Below, in pieces: positions 9,938-22,181 of a DNA stretch of 64,000 bases; positions within the stretch are counted from its first letter, which is position 1, and each line of letters begins with the position of its first letter. A program made the position numbers and the translations under genes. The notes under the pieces were generated by a model. It was not told the origin of the DNA and ran no database searches. It saw nothing but the letters and a program-made list of their open reading frames with translations. Source of the DNA: Prorocentrum cordatum (Eukaryota; Sar; Dinophyceae; Prorocentrales; Prorocentraceae); NCBI GenBank assembly GCA_963575745.1, contig CAUYUJ010019272.1, forward strand, positions 62,001 through 126,000, in the 5' to 3' direction.

Positions 9938-9994
9938 TTTACTGCACAGCACAGGTTGCACAACATTGTTGTGCAACCTGTGCTGTGCAGTAAA
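9938..9994. repeat. Perfect 57-nt palindrome
   Basis: Two 28-nt arms (9938-9965 and 9967-9994) are exact reverse complements around a single T at 9966. The arms begin TTTACTGCACAGCACAGG. It lies just downstream of a LINE scrap. Confidence 0.95.
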
Positions 9995-10159
9995 AATGGT
10001 GCGACCTATGAGGCGCAATAGATGTTATGCAGTCTATGTGGAGCAGCATGTGTGGTGCCATCTACGCGGAGCTATTGACCACAGTGCACCGCACGTGACC
10101 ACCTCCCATGGTCGCTCCTCAAGCCTGGGATTCTTAATGGGCCCGGTCCTCATTCCCTG

Positions 10160-10445
10160 AGCCTCAATCCTCATGCCTCCCTCCCCCCTCCCCTCCCCCT
10201 TTCTCCATCCTCCCTCCTCCCTCCTCCCCCCTACCTCTTGCCTCCTCCTTCCTCCCTCCTCCTTCGCCCTCCCTCCTCCATCCTCTTCCTACCTCAGCAC
10301 GAAAGCCAAAAACGGCCCCAGGACGGCAACTATGAGCTCCACAAGATTTGGAGACGGAAAACGCAGCATATGATGCCCTACCTCTTCTTCATTAATTTCA
10401 TCATAACTGCCGTCGTCCACATCCCCATCAACACCACGGTTAGCG

Positions 10446-10494
<49 letters not shown>

Positions 10495-10560
10495 AATCAT
10501 CATCATCATGATCATCATCATCATCATCACCATCATCAACATCGTAATCAGCATCAACAT
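10160..10560 (+). repeat. Polypyrimidine stretch and CAT microsatellite
   Basis: 10165-10285 is almost pure C/T in CCTCC-type words. 10440-10560 is a (CAT)n run with a few A/G interruptions, followed by imperfect CAT-like sequence up to about 10860. ORFs here are low-complexity artefacts. Confidence 0.85.
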
Positions 10561-10859
10561 CATCATCAACAACATCACCAACACAAACAACGTCCTCACC
10601 TAGTTTACCACCCTGCATACCCTGAGGATTCGCATCATCAACATCAAGGCCACCGTTGCTATCATCAGCACCATTGTGGGCACACGGCTATCAGCATCAC
10701 AACCACCATCACTATCACCAGCATCCCAATATTGATTTTCGTCGTTGTCATCACCATTTTCATGCTCACCATAGCCATTACCATAAGATAAACATCAGAA
10801 TGATCCTGATCATCGACAAAATCACGGGCATCATCATCACCATCATCATCAATATCGGA

Positions 10860-11400
10860 GCGCCCCGGATCGGCAGCACTGGCCCGAGGCCAGCACAATA
10901 CATGTGTAGATGTGCAACAATGACACATTCCATGCTCTTGCGAACATCCAAATCACCCACCCACCCGCCTCGTGGTTTGCAAAACTCGTGTGGTGGCGAT
11001 TGCGATGCATGCTTGGCGTTGGCTGGTGCATCTCTGCGGCCGCGCCAACCCAGGCGCGCGCGAGCAGCGGCCAGCTAGTTTGGCGCGACCGACGCGGCCA
11101 CGGAGGCGCTGACCGGTGGGCACATCCCAGCGGGCACTTCAGTGCGAGTCGGCGATTTGGGCGGGCGCGGTATCATGGCAACGTCGACAACGGTACATAC
11201 GGTGATAATAGTAGCGGTGCTAATGACGATGTTGACAGCGACGACGGCGCGGCCAGCGCGGGCGCCGATGCTGATCGCGCCGACGACGATGACGGCGTCC
11301 ACGCGTCGGTGATGAAAAATATTCGAAAAAATCGACATGCGCGCACGGCCGACGCGCGAAAGTGGCCCGCACGGTAATATCTGACACGGGGCGTGCCCCC
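10860..11400. other. No supported gene
   Basis: Mixed-composition sequence with GC-rich patches. Short ORFs exist on both strands but none has a recognisable motif or a consistent coding signal. Confidence 0.5.
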
Positions 11401-11404
11401 CCGG

Positions 11405-12015
11405 CACGCGCGCAAGGGCGCGCGAACAATTTTCGGCATGCGGCGCCAGAGGCCCGCTTGGCAGAATTCCCTGAAATGCTTCAATATAGATATACAACAA
11501 AACAAAACAAACAAATATGGTTTTCTGAAGAATCCGCACGAGCGCGAGCGAACGCTTTGTTGAAAGCTGATATTGCGAAACCATGTTATTTTTGTTGTTT
11601 GGACATTCGGTTTTGAAATCACTACGAAACCGAAAATTGTTGACGAACTTCGGCATGCGCGCGCGACGACGCGCGCGCACATGCAATTCGTCCCATTTGT
11701 TGAAAAGGATTCTCGCGACGGCTCGCGCGCAAGGGCGCCCGAACGATTTCGACATGAGAGCGCGAAACCCGTTTGGTAGCATTACCTGAACATGACGACA
11801 AACCTACGGTACTCTTAACAATTCGCAAGAGCGCGCGCGCAAGCTTCTGTTGAAAATCCGTGTTGCGAAACCATGTGCTTAAAATGTGTTTTGGACATGC
11901 GTTTTTGAAATCCTTTCGTAACCGAGAGTTGCTGAAGGATGTCGGCACGCGCGCGCGCGACAACGCGCGCGTGTGCACTTCGTTCCATTGTTTGCAAGGG
12001 ATTATTGGGAACTGC
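11405..12015 (+). repeat. ~290-bp tandem pair, CG-alternating
   Basis: Two diverged units. Landmarks ATATTGCGAAACCATGTTAT (11569) and GTGTTGCGAAACCATGTGC (about 11861) are about 290 bp apart, as are GGACATTCGGTTTTGAAATC and GGACATGCGTTTTTGAAATC. Each unit ends in an alternating CG palindrome (near 11657 and 11950) that could form Z-DNA or a cruciform. Confidence 0.8.
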
Positions 12016-12289
12016 TGGTTTTTGATAAAGAGTGCGCGCGCATAGTTTTTTGTGCAGAGGATGGGGGGGGGGCGGGTACCGGCCCGGCTGGGATGGCTCG
12101 AGTTCATACTCAGGGCGGACGACGGGCCAGAATAATTTGTAAATTGCGATACGAAAAAAGGGGGGATAATGCGCGGGGGGAGTAGGGTCTATTCGCTTTG
12201 TAGAAAGGAGAATATATGTGGTGCATTCTATGCTTGGAGCGCTCAAACAGCGCGCCACAAGCGCGGTTTTTGTTTGTGCCATATATGTG

Positions 12290-12465
12290 GTGAAATCCAG
12301 CGGCGGCGACGGGCGGCGACAAGGCGGCGACGGAGCATCGACGGGGCGGCGACGGCGGCCACATAGCTGCCAGACCGAAGACGCGGTCCAGACGACGGGC
12401 GGCGACGACGCGACGACGGGGCGGCGACGGCGGCCACATAGCCGCCAGACCGAAGACACAACGTG
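12290..12465 (+). repeat. GCGGCGAC-rich tandem pair
   Basis: Two units of about 77 bp carrying GCGGCGACGGCGGCCACATA at 12346 and 12423, with internal GGCGAC iterations. Confidence 0.8.
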
Positions 12466-12479
12466 GTTCCTTAAGACAA

Positions 12480-13000
12480 AAAGGGAAATTCCTCAGTGGT
12501 AAGTGCAAGCACTGCATGGGAAATGAATTCCTCTGGGCCTTCGGCCTCTCATGTGCAGAGAAGACGGGAGCCCTGAATTGGACGGTCCGTCGAAGCACAG
12601 CAGACCGTGACAACAGCAGGCTGCTTCTGGGAGCAAGCTTACAAAAGGCTTGCATGTAGTTATCGCCACTTGCCCTCCTTTCCCCGACTCTTCCCAACCC
12701 TGTGACTCAAACTCGTACTAATCACATGTTCTGTTTCACAAACGTGTGGCGTTCTGCTTTCTGCTTCATGGTGGTGGGGACCTCCGTTGTTGCATCAATC
12801 GTGATGTGTTCTGTTTTACGCGTCATAGTTATAATCATAAACGTTGTTCTTCTCTCATTTCCTGAGGAGGTCCCAATTTCGCACTCTTCTGCCCACACGT
12901 CCTGTCAGATGGCCGGCTCAGTGGTGGTCCTCAGCCAAGTCCTCCTGCCCAGCCTCATTGTCCTCCTCCTCCTTCCACCTCATCCTCCTCCTCATTATCA
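12480..13000. other. No supported gene
   Basis: Non-repetitive sequence between two repeat tracts. I found no motif-bearing ORF on either strand. Confidence 0.5.
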
Positions 13001-13048
13001 TATTTAGCATTATCATCATGTTCATCATCATCATCATCATCATCATCG

Positions 13049-13140
<92 letters not shown>

Positions 13141-13145
13141 GGCAT
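13000..13145 (+). repeat. CAT microsatellite
   Basis: About 120 bp of nearly pure (ATC)n, preceded by CCTCCT words. Gives spurious poly-Ile, poly-His or poly-Met ORFs. Confidence 0.95.
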
Positions 13146-13424
13146 CATTATCCCTTATCCCTCATCCCTCATCCCTCCCTCCCTCCGTCCTTCCTTCCTT
13201 CCTTCACTCCTCCTATGATGTCTTCCTCCTTCCGCCCAACTCCTCCTTCTCCTTGTCGTCATACTTCTGTGTTTGCCCTTCGTCCTCGACTCTCGCACGC
13301 ACGTTGCTCTTCCCCATGCGCCCTGCTGACGCCCAGCCCCCGAGCCAGGAAGGTCTGCATGCCGGGTAAGAGTGTCATGTTGGCCTGGCTACATATACGA
13401 GTAGCCTCCCTCTGGCGCCTCCAG

Positions 13425-14515
13425 GGACAGGATGAGGAGGAGGAGCAAGAAAGAAGAAGGAAAAGGGAGGAGAGGAGGAGGAGTAGCAGGAGAACGAGGA
13501 GGACGAGGACGAGGAGAAGGAGGAGAAAAGGGAGGAGAAGGAGGAAGAATGAAAGGACAAGGAGGAAAAGAAGGACAGGGAGGAGGAGTGGAGTACGAGG
13601 AGAAGGAGGAGAAAAGGGAGGAGAAGGAGGAGGAAGGAAAGGACAAGGAGGAAAAGAAGGACAGGAAGGAGGAAGGGACGAGGAGAAGGAAGAGGAGGCA
13701 CGTTGAAGGAAGACGAATGAAGACGGGGAGGGAAACATGAGGGCGCAAGGGAAAGGGAACGAGGGAAGAGGCAAGGAGGGGATAAAGGACTAGAGGTAGG
13801 AGGTAATGAAGGGAGGTGGGAGGACGATGAATAGGATAAGGAAAGAAGGAGGAGGGAACCGAACGAGAAGAGAAGAAGGAGAGAAAGGCGGGGAGGGAGA
13901 TATGAAAGGCATGAAAGGCCGGGAAAGTGAGAGTAGAGAGGGAAAGAGGAGAAAGTGGAGCAGGGAGAAGAGATAGTTGGAAAGCGAAGGAAAAAATCCT
14001 AATCATGATTACGCCCCTAGTTGTTGTCCTCGTCAACCCCCTCCTGAACGGAGCAGGAAGAGCTGGGTGGGGAGGACGACGAGAGTGAAGTGATGACGAC
14101 GAGCGGGATACAAGAGCAGGAGGAGAAGGACGACGACGACGACGATGGGATGAGAAGAAGTGTGCAGGAAGGAAAGGGAAAGAAAGACGTGATAGGAATC
14201 TAAGGAGGAAGCGGTGGTGGTGGAGGCAACAGCTGGATTGAGGAGGAGGAGGAGGAGAATGAGAACGACTATGGGGAGGACGACGACGAGCAAGGGAAGC
14301 AGAGACGAGGACGAAGACAACGGACAACGGAGGAAGACGACGACAACGACCACGAGGACAACGGGTAGGGGAAGCAGTATGATGCATCATGCAGGAGGGG
14401 GACACGGAGGATGGTCACGAAGACGGGGACGAAAAGGGGGATAGAGGTGGAGGACGAGCAGGAAGGGGGGGGACGAGCAGGAAGGGGGGGGGACGAGCAG
14501 GAGGGGAGGACCTCC
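13425..14515 (+). repeat. ~1.1-kb purine-rich tract
   Basis: The plus strand is dominated by G and A (GGAGGA, GGAAAG, GAAGAA words) from 13425 to about 13990, and again from 14040 to 14515, with a short mixed break. 13490-13560 and 13580-13680 are internal near-duplicates. No single reading frame stands out, and the long Arg/Glu/Lys or Ser/Pro/Leu ORFs are compositional. Confidence 0.85.
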
Positions 14516-14539
14516 ATATGTCCAACACACACATAACTG

Positions 14540-16990
14540 ACACGGCACTACACCCTCCTGTCTCAAGTTCCAACCTCATCATCCGTTCATAGATTGACTG
14601 CTCTCCACTACTGCGAACGCCTGCCAGAAGAGCGGGGGGCCAATGAGCCTTCCACAAGAATCTGATATAGAAGGGCTGCAATGGTAAAGCCGTATGCCGC
14701 TGCCACGACCCGTTGGGCGTGACAAGCGATATGATATGATATGATATGAAAACAGAAGGTACGAACACCTTCTGCGAAAACCGGAGTTACACATCATCCA
14801 CTCGATATCACCACAGCTGCTGTGAACATCAAGCTACTGGATCTGAGGCTGTCTCCAACAAAAAAATGGAAACTGGCCGCCCTCGATCCGTGCAGACTAT
14901 TGGCGTTTGAGAAAAGTCGGGCATACGCCATGACGATTCCTCGGCGAAAAGCCCGTGCCGCCCCACCGACACGTCCAGTGGCACGATGAAGAAGAGGTGC
15001 TCAAAATAAAAGGGCATGGGGGAAGACGATGGGAAAGAGGGGGTTAAAGGAGGAAGAGGTGGGAGGAGGGGGAAGCGAGAATAGGAATGAGGAGCAGGGA
15101 AGGGAGGCGGGGAAGCAGGGAAAGGAGGAATCAAGCTGTTCATTCCCCCTTCGGCTCTCTTCCGCGCTCGCGGAGCGCAACAGGCGAGGCTGCCAGAGAG
15201 GGAGAGAGAGAGAGAGAGAGCGAACAAAAAGAGAAAAAAATGGGAAACGGAAGACGACGATGATGACGAGGAGGATAAGAAAAACCGCAGGAGCAGGGTA
15301 GAGGAGGAAGGGAGGACAAGGAAACAGTATGAGGAGCCGAGGAGGAGGAGACAAGAAAAAGAACTGACATCCTCTTCATGCTACTCCTGTCCGATGTCCG
15401 TCACGCTGGCCATACAGGGCGAATACCGCAGAATTACAACACTCAATAGAAAATAACGCCCCAGACCTGCTATCAAATATCCTCGCCCCCCGTCTCAGCG
15501 ACCACCCCTGAACTCACAATATCTTTTCAGTAGATGCCACTCGAACCGCCCCCCAAGTGAAACATGATTCCTGCCACTCAAGCTTTGCTCTCGTCTTCGT
15601 CTCCGCATGTATGCCCAATTCCAGGTGGCACGCGCTGTCCCGCCCATGGCCCTCCCTGCCAGCGAGAGAAGCCGCACGGGTTAATTCGGTACTACAACGG
15701 GCACAGCGCGCAAGCATTGCAACAGCCCCTCGTGCCCTGGGTGGCTACGCGAGCAATATCGTGCAGTTCCACCCTGCACGACGATCAGAACAATAAAGCT
15801 AGAAGCCAGCACACACTGAACTGCACTGTGGATTATGCACGGCGCGTTATCGCACAATGCCTGGTGGAGACACGCCTGAGGAAAGGGGGGACGGGAGGAG
15901 GAGGGGAAGAATGAGGAGGAGAATGAGGAGGAGGAGGAGGAGCGCTGGTCCAAAAACCTGACATGTCCTGGCTCAAAATCGGGAAGCAGGGCAATGTGAA
16001 CCCTCACGAAGCACAGCTCCTCATGCACATTGTCATATAGTGATAATGTCGGCGCAGATGATGCTAAGCGGTGTTTTGCCGACGGACGTAACGATATTGT
16101 TCCTGGGGGTACGGCCCTGACTCTTGAAGGTTCTATTTAGCGTGCACTGGTTTCGCGATTTGAAAAGTACGTTGCATCCCGAAACGACTTCGCATTGCGT
16201 GAACGGAAGCGCCACGGCGGTCACCAAAAAAACGTGCCCGTGACACATACATTAGTTGTCCCTATCGTGAACCTCGCTTCTCAAGATGGTCAGCTTCGCC
16301 AGCCTGACGGGACAGGGGCAAGGCAGCACAGTCGAGCAAGTCTGACTCGCTCGACTGCTCTGACGTGCACTGCCGCCCAAGGCATTTGAAAACAAAGCAC
16401 CCACATCTAGAAGAAGGAAAAGACATAAACGTACGTTTGGCGCTCCGCGCGCCAGGGAGGGGGCCCAGCGCACATCCACGAAATCCGCGCGGCGCGCCGA
16501 ATGATTATGTTTATGGCGTTTGTTTCCTTCTTCGCACATCATATGATGAGGTGTTTTCCGATGCTTCGCGCACCCGAAGCAATCCCCGGCGCCTTTTGCT
16601 CTCACCGCCATCGCGTCCCCTGCGCCCAAGTCCACAGCGGAAGCCCAGAGTGGCCCCGACCAGGGGCGGCAAATGGTACGTTTGAAGACCATCTGCGAGC
16701 AAGAGCGAGGATTCATGCGTGTCGACCTCATCTCAGAATGCCGCTAACAGCATGAGTGCGCATGGAAACACACGGAAGCGCCGACTGGAAGTTGTGGAAC
16801 ACAGGATCGTGCAACAAATCCGACCGATCTGGGAGCTGGCTTGGCGAGCTCGGTTCTGCCAAAAACCCTTCACGTAGAGGTTCTACCCTCCCCCATATCC
16901 TCACGGCGCAAGCTTTCCCCCTTCGCCTGGCCACCCGAAAAGGTGGGCTCGAGCATGAGCACGCGCAGACGCAGCGACGCCGCAAAAACA
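14540..16990. other. Region without supported gene
   Basis: Contains a short GATAT repeat (14725-14750), a second purine-rich stretch with a GA dinucleotide run (15020-15370), and otherwise unremarkable sequence. The ORFs are short and on both strands; none shows a family motif. Confidence 0.5.
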
Positions 16991-17592
16991 CGCGTGTCCA
17001 CGAAATTGCCGACTGGATGCGCTGTCGATTTCGAAGCCAGGCGGGACAAACTTGCTGTCGATGTCTGGGCCAACCGCGACCCGTCTGTTGCATGGATACT
17101 CATAACCCCTGCAAGATGTTCCGATGACATCTCACGATCAGTGGGCTCCGCAGATAACATGGGTACGAAGGGACAATGCCGTCCAGCATACACTAAGATA
17201 GCACTGAAGTGAGGAGGCCGGCCCGCCAGCCGACGCAGGCGCGCGCGCCGCAGGCTCGCTCCTTTCCCACTTCCATAGCGCCAAAGTATATATCTGCGGG
17301 AGCAGAAGTAGTCAGTCAGCACAGCAGACGGACAGCGCAGTCGGCGGGGGAGGCACTGGCAAGGCACTCGGCATCCCAGAGTCACGCTGGAACTTGTCGC
17401 TGTACTCGTCCAGACTAAACCACCGCCACGTTTTGTTGTGACCGGTGACTTGATGATGCCGGGATACATGTACATAGTATCCTTGGATGTCTCCATTCTC
17501 GGTCTTGTCTTAGTAGTCGACGGTCGCGTCGTAGGTGCCGTCCACGGCCGGCCCGGGGCCGCCGCCATCGCGCGCGCGGCCGCCAACCGGCT

Positions 17593-18782
17593 CTACAGCC
17601 AGTCTTTCGGGATGGGCCCATCAGTCCAGCATTCACCCGCCCACGACTGGGTCCTGTCATAATCGATCCAGCCAGTATTGGTGCCTGACACGGCTGGGCC
17701 GGCAGACACAGGCGCATGGGGGGCGGCCCGATGAGACTGCCTTCCACACGGGTACCTCGGTCGCGATGCCGGGCGAGAGCATTGCTGAGTTCGCTGTTCC
17801 GGGGCGGCGGCGCCGCTCGGGGCAATGCCTTCAATGACTGGGGTTACAGCATCTGCTAGCGACTCGGCCGGGATTGTCTCGGTTGGAGAGTTGGCTGATC
17901 CACTCTCCTCCTTTTTCTTCTTAAGACAATTGATGATCGCAATAGCGCCAGCAGTATTGAAGACCCCAAAAAGGCTGTTGGCAAGACAAATCTCGACGCT
18001 AAATTGAGACTCCGTAGACGTGCGTACAAAGACCACGGCCTCTTGAATGCCTGAGCAATTCCGTCGTACGGTCTCCGATGCTTCATTTCCTAATCCGTTG
18101 ATTCAAGTATGAAGTAATTCGAATGTCTCTACTGCAGCTCGGAACCGACAATCCGAAGCATAAGAATATTGCATGATGTGGGTGTATTGCGGATGACGCT
18201 GTACCTCATACCCCGGAAACGCAACATAGATTCCCGCGGACATGAACAAGAATATGACTTCGCGTACAGCTAACAGAATTCGCCCCCATCTTCCATGGGT
18301 GGGGATGCGATCAAACGGTTGGCTCCAAATTATATCCACAAGCTCGGATAATCCCAGCGGTACGTCATGAATGATGCATGTGTCCAACGGGCTGGTATTT
18401 GGAGCAATCGACAAGGATTCAATAACAAATTGTGTTGCAACTTTGAGAACTTTCGTATGTTTCATTGATGTAGCTACCTAGACATGCAGCCAGAAATACA
18501 AACACAATCCAGCCAGAAGGGCAGCGTTCTATCCGGAATAAGCCATGGATGTCGCTACGCAATATGTTTATTGCATACGCCGTCCGACATCGCAGAATTC
18601 TCTTCACGCTCCGAGACTGCTTCATCACTGCGGCTTGGCCGATGATGAAGTTCAGTAACGATTCGGAAATCTATGTCTCCTACTTGGTTCGATGCAGACG
18701 CTCGGTTCGCTGCGTCCAAGTTATCCGTCAACGTTCGAACTGATGGAATGACAAATCCTCTTTCCTCCATCTCTCGCCCCAC
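17593..18782 (-). pseudogene. Broken coding region, downstream part (unknown)
   Basis: Minus-strand segments 18555-18782, 18419-18628, 18103-18465 and 17593-18036 lie end to end in different frames and look more protein-like than their plus-strand shadows. The 18103-18465 segment has a balanced composition with two hydrophobic stretches; 17593-18036 begins hydrophobic, then KKKKEES and a Pro/Ala/Thr-rich tail. They continue the minus-strand series from 23.0 kb and could be later exons or a frameshift-decayed end of the same gene. I do not recognise the family. Splice sites could not be fixed by eye. Confidence 0.35.
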
Positions 18783-18994
18783 TGGTCCCAGCCCGTCCCC
18801 GGTCGAATTTGGTCTGCACTAACATGTTCTCAATCGAAAGCGGCAAGTGCAGAGCATCTCATAGGACGAGCATATTGGTCCGAATCTGGCGTCCAAATCA
18901 ATGGCCACCACTGGGCAGCCGTGGGGTGAGCATCCACATGCTTGTGCTCTAGCTAGTCGATGAACCTGAGCTTGAAGGGTTCAAGATACTGAAA

Positions 18995-19495
18995 CTATGG
19001 CTCGTGACGCGCCGGCGGCTGTGCCGAGGCGCTGTCAGGACGCCAGGAAGGAACGGTCCCTGGCTGCGAATCCATGAATGCACCACGAGCCAAAGCAGTC
19101 TTCAAACGTATGTGTTCATTAGTAACCCATTTGCGCTGACGTTGTTCGGCCTTGCTCAAGCTGTCCAAAGCATCAGCGGAGCTCTTGCTCATTGCTCTTA
19201 GCCTGTTAAGAATCATCGTAGATCGGTTCTCTCCTCTCGGGGTGGCATCAAGACGTGGTTTCAGTCCTAGTCTCGTCCATGCAGCAACCAATCCATTTTC
19301 TGCAGGCGGTTGTAAGTAAACCGCTCTGCCGTATGTTCTGTCCCTGACAGGAGTAAGGCATTGCAAACAGTATCCAAAACCAGCCCTCACGGCATAGTAT
19401 TGAGCGCAAATGTACCTCCCATCGTCTGTGCACATTCTCCGCATAGTGAAGGCCTTTTCATCTTCGGACAGGGTACTTTGTCCTACATCGACCAC
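18995..19495 (-). pseudogene. Broken coding region, segment E (unknown)
   Basis: A 166-codon open frame with balanced amino-acid use, several Cys (YCLQCLTP near residue 43) and a basic, helix-prone C-terminal half (SKAEQRQRKW near residue 115). It lies just downstream of segment D on the same strand, separated by about 35 bp and in another frame. It ends near 18995 in a Pro/Ala-rich tail. No family recognised. The alternative is that it is an exon with its junction at about 19500. Confidence 0.4.
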
Positions 19496-19529
19496 TTGTT
19501 CATCGGAGAAGATCCACGTTCTGATTGTA

Positions 19530-20440
19530 TCAGACGAGAAAGCAACCTCCAGACCACTCTTGTGAAAATGTCAAGGTCCAAATCACCTGTGGTACGTTGT
19601 TTCTACCAACCTGTTCAACCACTCGCAGTTGTACAAAACGAGAAATATCATTGAAACGTGCTTGTCCCGTCGCCACAAGAGTTCCATCGCGACAGATGCG
19701 ATACCTAAGGCGGGTCACTACCCGTCCATTGAAGACAACAACAGATTGCCAATTCAAACTGTGCGTCGCATCAATGTCACAGAAAGACGGGGTGATTGCA
19801 TGAGGCCAAGCTCCCTGAGTGGGCGGTCCACCGCCGGCAGGGGCATTGCCCTCAGCCTGATATACCCTGGCAGGTGGAGCCTCACCGTCCATCCGCTGGC
19901 TAAGCCAGTGAGGGACGTGTGCAGCATATACCACGGGGAACTCGCGCCTCGTCGGTATCAATCTGAAAAGTCCGTAGTCCGGTGCTTCGCATGATCCACT
20001 AAGCTTGTTCGGGTCGTTGATGATCCCTTCTCCCAGCGTTGACTCCTGTGTGGTTCTAAGGATGTAACATGCAGCAGATGCCCGTGGCACCGTGCCATCC
20101 CCAACCCGCAAGGATAATACATGCGCTCTGTGCTGTGAGCAAAACAAGATTGTCCAGAACATGCACGAAAGAACAGGGGCATGGGCTTAGCAGCCCGTTC
20201 AGCTGTATCAGTGGTGATGACTAGGTCCCCATGTTCCCCATCAACGACTGTGTCGTGTGAGGCGTCAGGATACAGAAAGGACCACCATTGCTCAATTATA
20301 TACGTTTGCTCAAGACTCGCAATGCCCAGAACATCCATCTCTCCTGGTGGCAGCGTTGTCAGGTCGTGCATTGCAACAGCAGTATTGGCGCGTGTGATAC
20401 CAACGTTCGTCAGCTTCTGAATTAAGTTGCCCACATACAC
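19530..20440 (-). pseudogene. Broken coding region, segment D (unknown)
   Basis: Two overlapping minus-strand frames, 19958-20440 and 19530-20162. The first reads well from residue 1 to about 95, the second from about residue 15 onward, so the coding frame appears to move by one base near 20110-20150. The joined reading would be roughly 290 residues of mixed alpha/beta-like composition, with no motif I recognise. The shift may be a mutation, an assembly error or an intron boundary. Confidence 0.4.
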
Positions 20441-20502
20441 TCACCCGCCCAAAGAAATGGCGCAGTCGGCGCAATGTCTCGCCACGTACACCGCGCACTC
20501 GC

Positions 20503-21439
20503 CTACAAATTTCGCTTGGGAGTGCGCGCGGCGGCTGCACTTTCTCCAAACTCCGAGCTTCCCAGCAAAGCTGGCATCCAGCAGTGCTTCAACAGCCTTG
20601 CCTCCGCTTCCTCGGCTGCGCCGGTAGCGTCATTCGGCAACACTAGGGGAACGCGTTCATTGTAGGCCTCCTGGGGGACGGAGTCTGGTCTGTCATCCGA
20701 GTCGAACTCTGCTTTGAGAAATTTGAACGCTTGGTCAACACTTTCTACCTCTAGCTCCCCAAGCAGCGCAAATATGGGGTCGTGTACCATGCGTGCGTTC
20801 TCCTTGATCGCATGATAGGCACGCCCACGAACAGCTGCGATGCGCGGGGGCACTGGGCCAGCCCCGTTGGCTTCAGTGACCAGCTTTCGGACTTCGTCAC
20901 TCGTTCCATCACGAGTGTTCCCCCGTTGCTGTTGAACAAACAACAGAGGCCCCCCATCAATAGTGGATTTGGCGTGACCGACAATCCTAATTCGACCCGG
21001 AGAGTCGTGCTCATCAGGACGGAGCTGTTTACGATGAGGCGTCGGCGGAAGAGTCACGCGCAAAAAAAAACGTGGCTCCTGGACTATTATCAGCATCCAC
21101 GTCTTCCGCGGTTAACAAATAAGATTTCTCCCCAGAAAATAGAACCCTCAGTCCATTGTCCTGCGGTTCCGCAGGTCGCGCGCCACTTTCCCCATCTGTC
21201 TTCGCTGCGGCTGACCCTCCGTTGCCCCCGGTTGTACCGGTCAACGTCACAGGGTCAACAAAAATTCTGATACCTGGAACTTCCCCTGTAGGAATATAAT
21301 CCGAATAGCGAACCTGAGGGAAGTTACGTAGACAATAGGCCCAAATCTTATAATGCAACGAGTACTCCGAGGGTTCATTCCTCTTCTCATCCGCTTGTTC
21401 TAAATAGCGAAGTGCCCCGGACATCATGTCATCCCTCAA
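20503..21439 (-). pseudogene. Broken coding region, segment C with a T9 slip
   Basis: Frames 21029-21439 and 20503-21096 overlap across a run of nine identical bases (A at 21062-21070, T in the coding strand). Upstream of it the first frame looks coding (acidic linker, LLTAEDVDADN); downstream the second does (RIRIVGHAKSTIDGG). A one-base change in the homopolymer would join them into about 320 residues. That pattern suits a sequencing or replication slip. Function unknown. Confidence 0.45.
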
Positions 21440-21519
21440 AAAGGTCGCCTCTTCAACAGGGAGCTCCCTGACACTGTTAAGCTCCGCCAGGGCGGGCTTG
21501 CCAGAGCATTATGAGATCA

Positions 21520-22181
21520 TTACGAAGTGGCAAATGTGCTCGGCTTGATTGCGCTCACAACTACTGACACAGGATCATTGTCCGGGAGGTCATTTGGAGG
21601 CAACAACAAATCAAAAGTATAGTTGCCCCCTTCTCCGTCACCCTCACAAAGCCTATCTGGCTGGGAGGACTGCTGATCGCTCACTGTCGCATCCGCAGGA
21701 GGGGGGCCTGGCAAGTCAAGCACAAAAGCTCTTGGTCACTCCAGGGCCCTTCAATAGTCATCTGGCTAGCTCCGGCTTTGCAGGGCTGCTCTTGTTGTGC
21801 CTCTTCTGGAGAGCCAGGTGCATTTTTGCCGAGTTGGAGATCGAAACGCGTGGGATCCTTCGGAGGAGGCGTTGGAAGTACAATCAGGTTATTCGAGCTT
21901 CTGGCGCCCGGCGTATCCGCCGTTTCCGTAGATGGGTTGTCTCTTAAAGAAGGCTTCCATCGTGTCCGAATGTATGGTGGCGCCGCTTTTGCCTCTCTCT
22001 TTGGCATCTGATCGGCTTCACTTGGCTTGGCCAATGACTCCGGAGCAGGTCCAGGAAGGGGCGGAAGAGGCGTCGACGCATTGTCTGACATTAGTTCCCA
22101 AGGATTCCTGTCCCCTGGCGGCGGTGCCGTAGGTGACAGGCCCGCTTCCTGAGAGTCGTTATCCGACCCAACAGCCGTCAT
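21520..22181 (-). pseudogene. Broken coding region, segment B (Pro-rich linker)
   Basis: Frames 21681-22181 and 21520-21723. Rich in Pro, Ser, Asp and Glu with little hydrophobic content, so probably disordered. The upstream frame change (22178-22195) again falls at a homopolymer, a run of five C. Followed by two stop codons near 21518. No domain seen. Confidence 0.4.

Noticed and set aside
13215-14405. Arg/Glu-rich (plus) and Ser/Pro/Leu-rich (minus) ORFs of up to 338 codons
   Set aside because: Stop codons are rare in purine- or pyrimidine-only sequence; both strands are open together.
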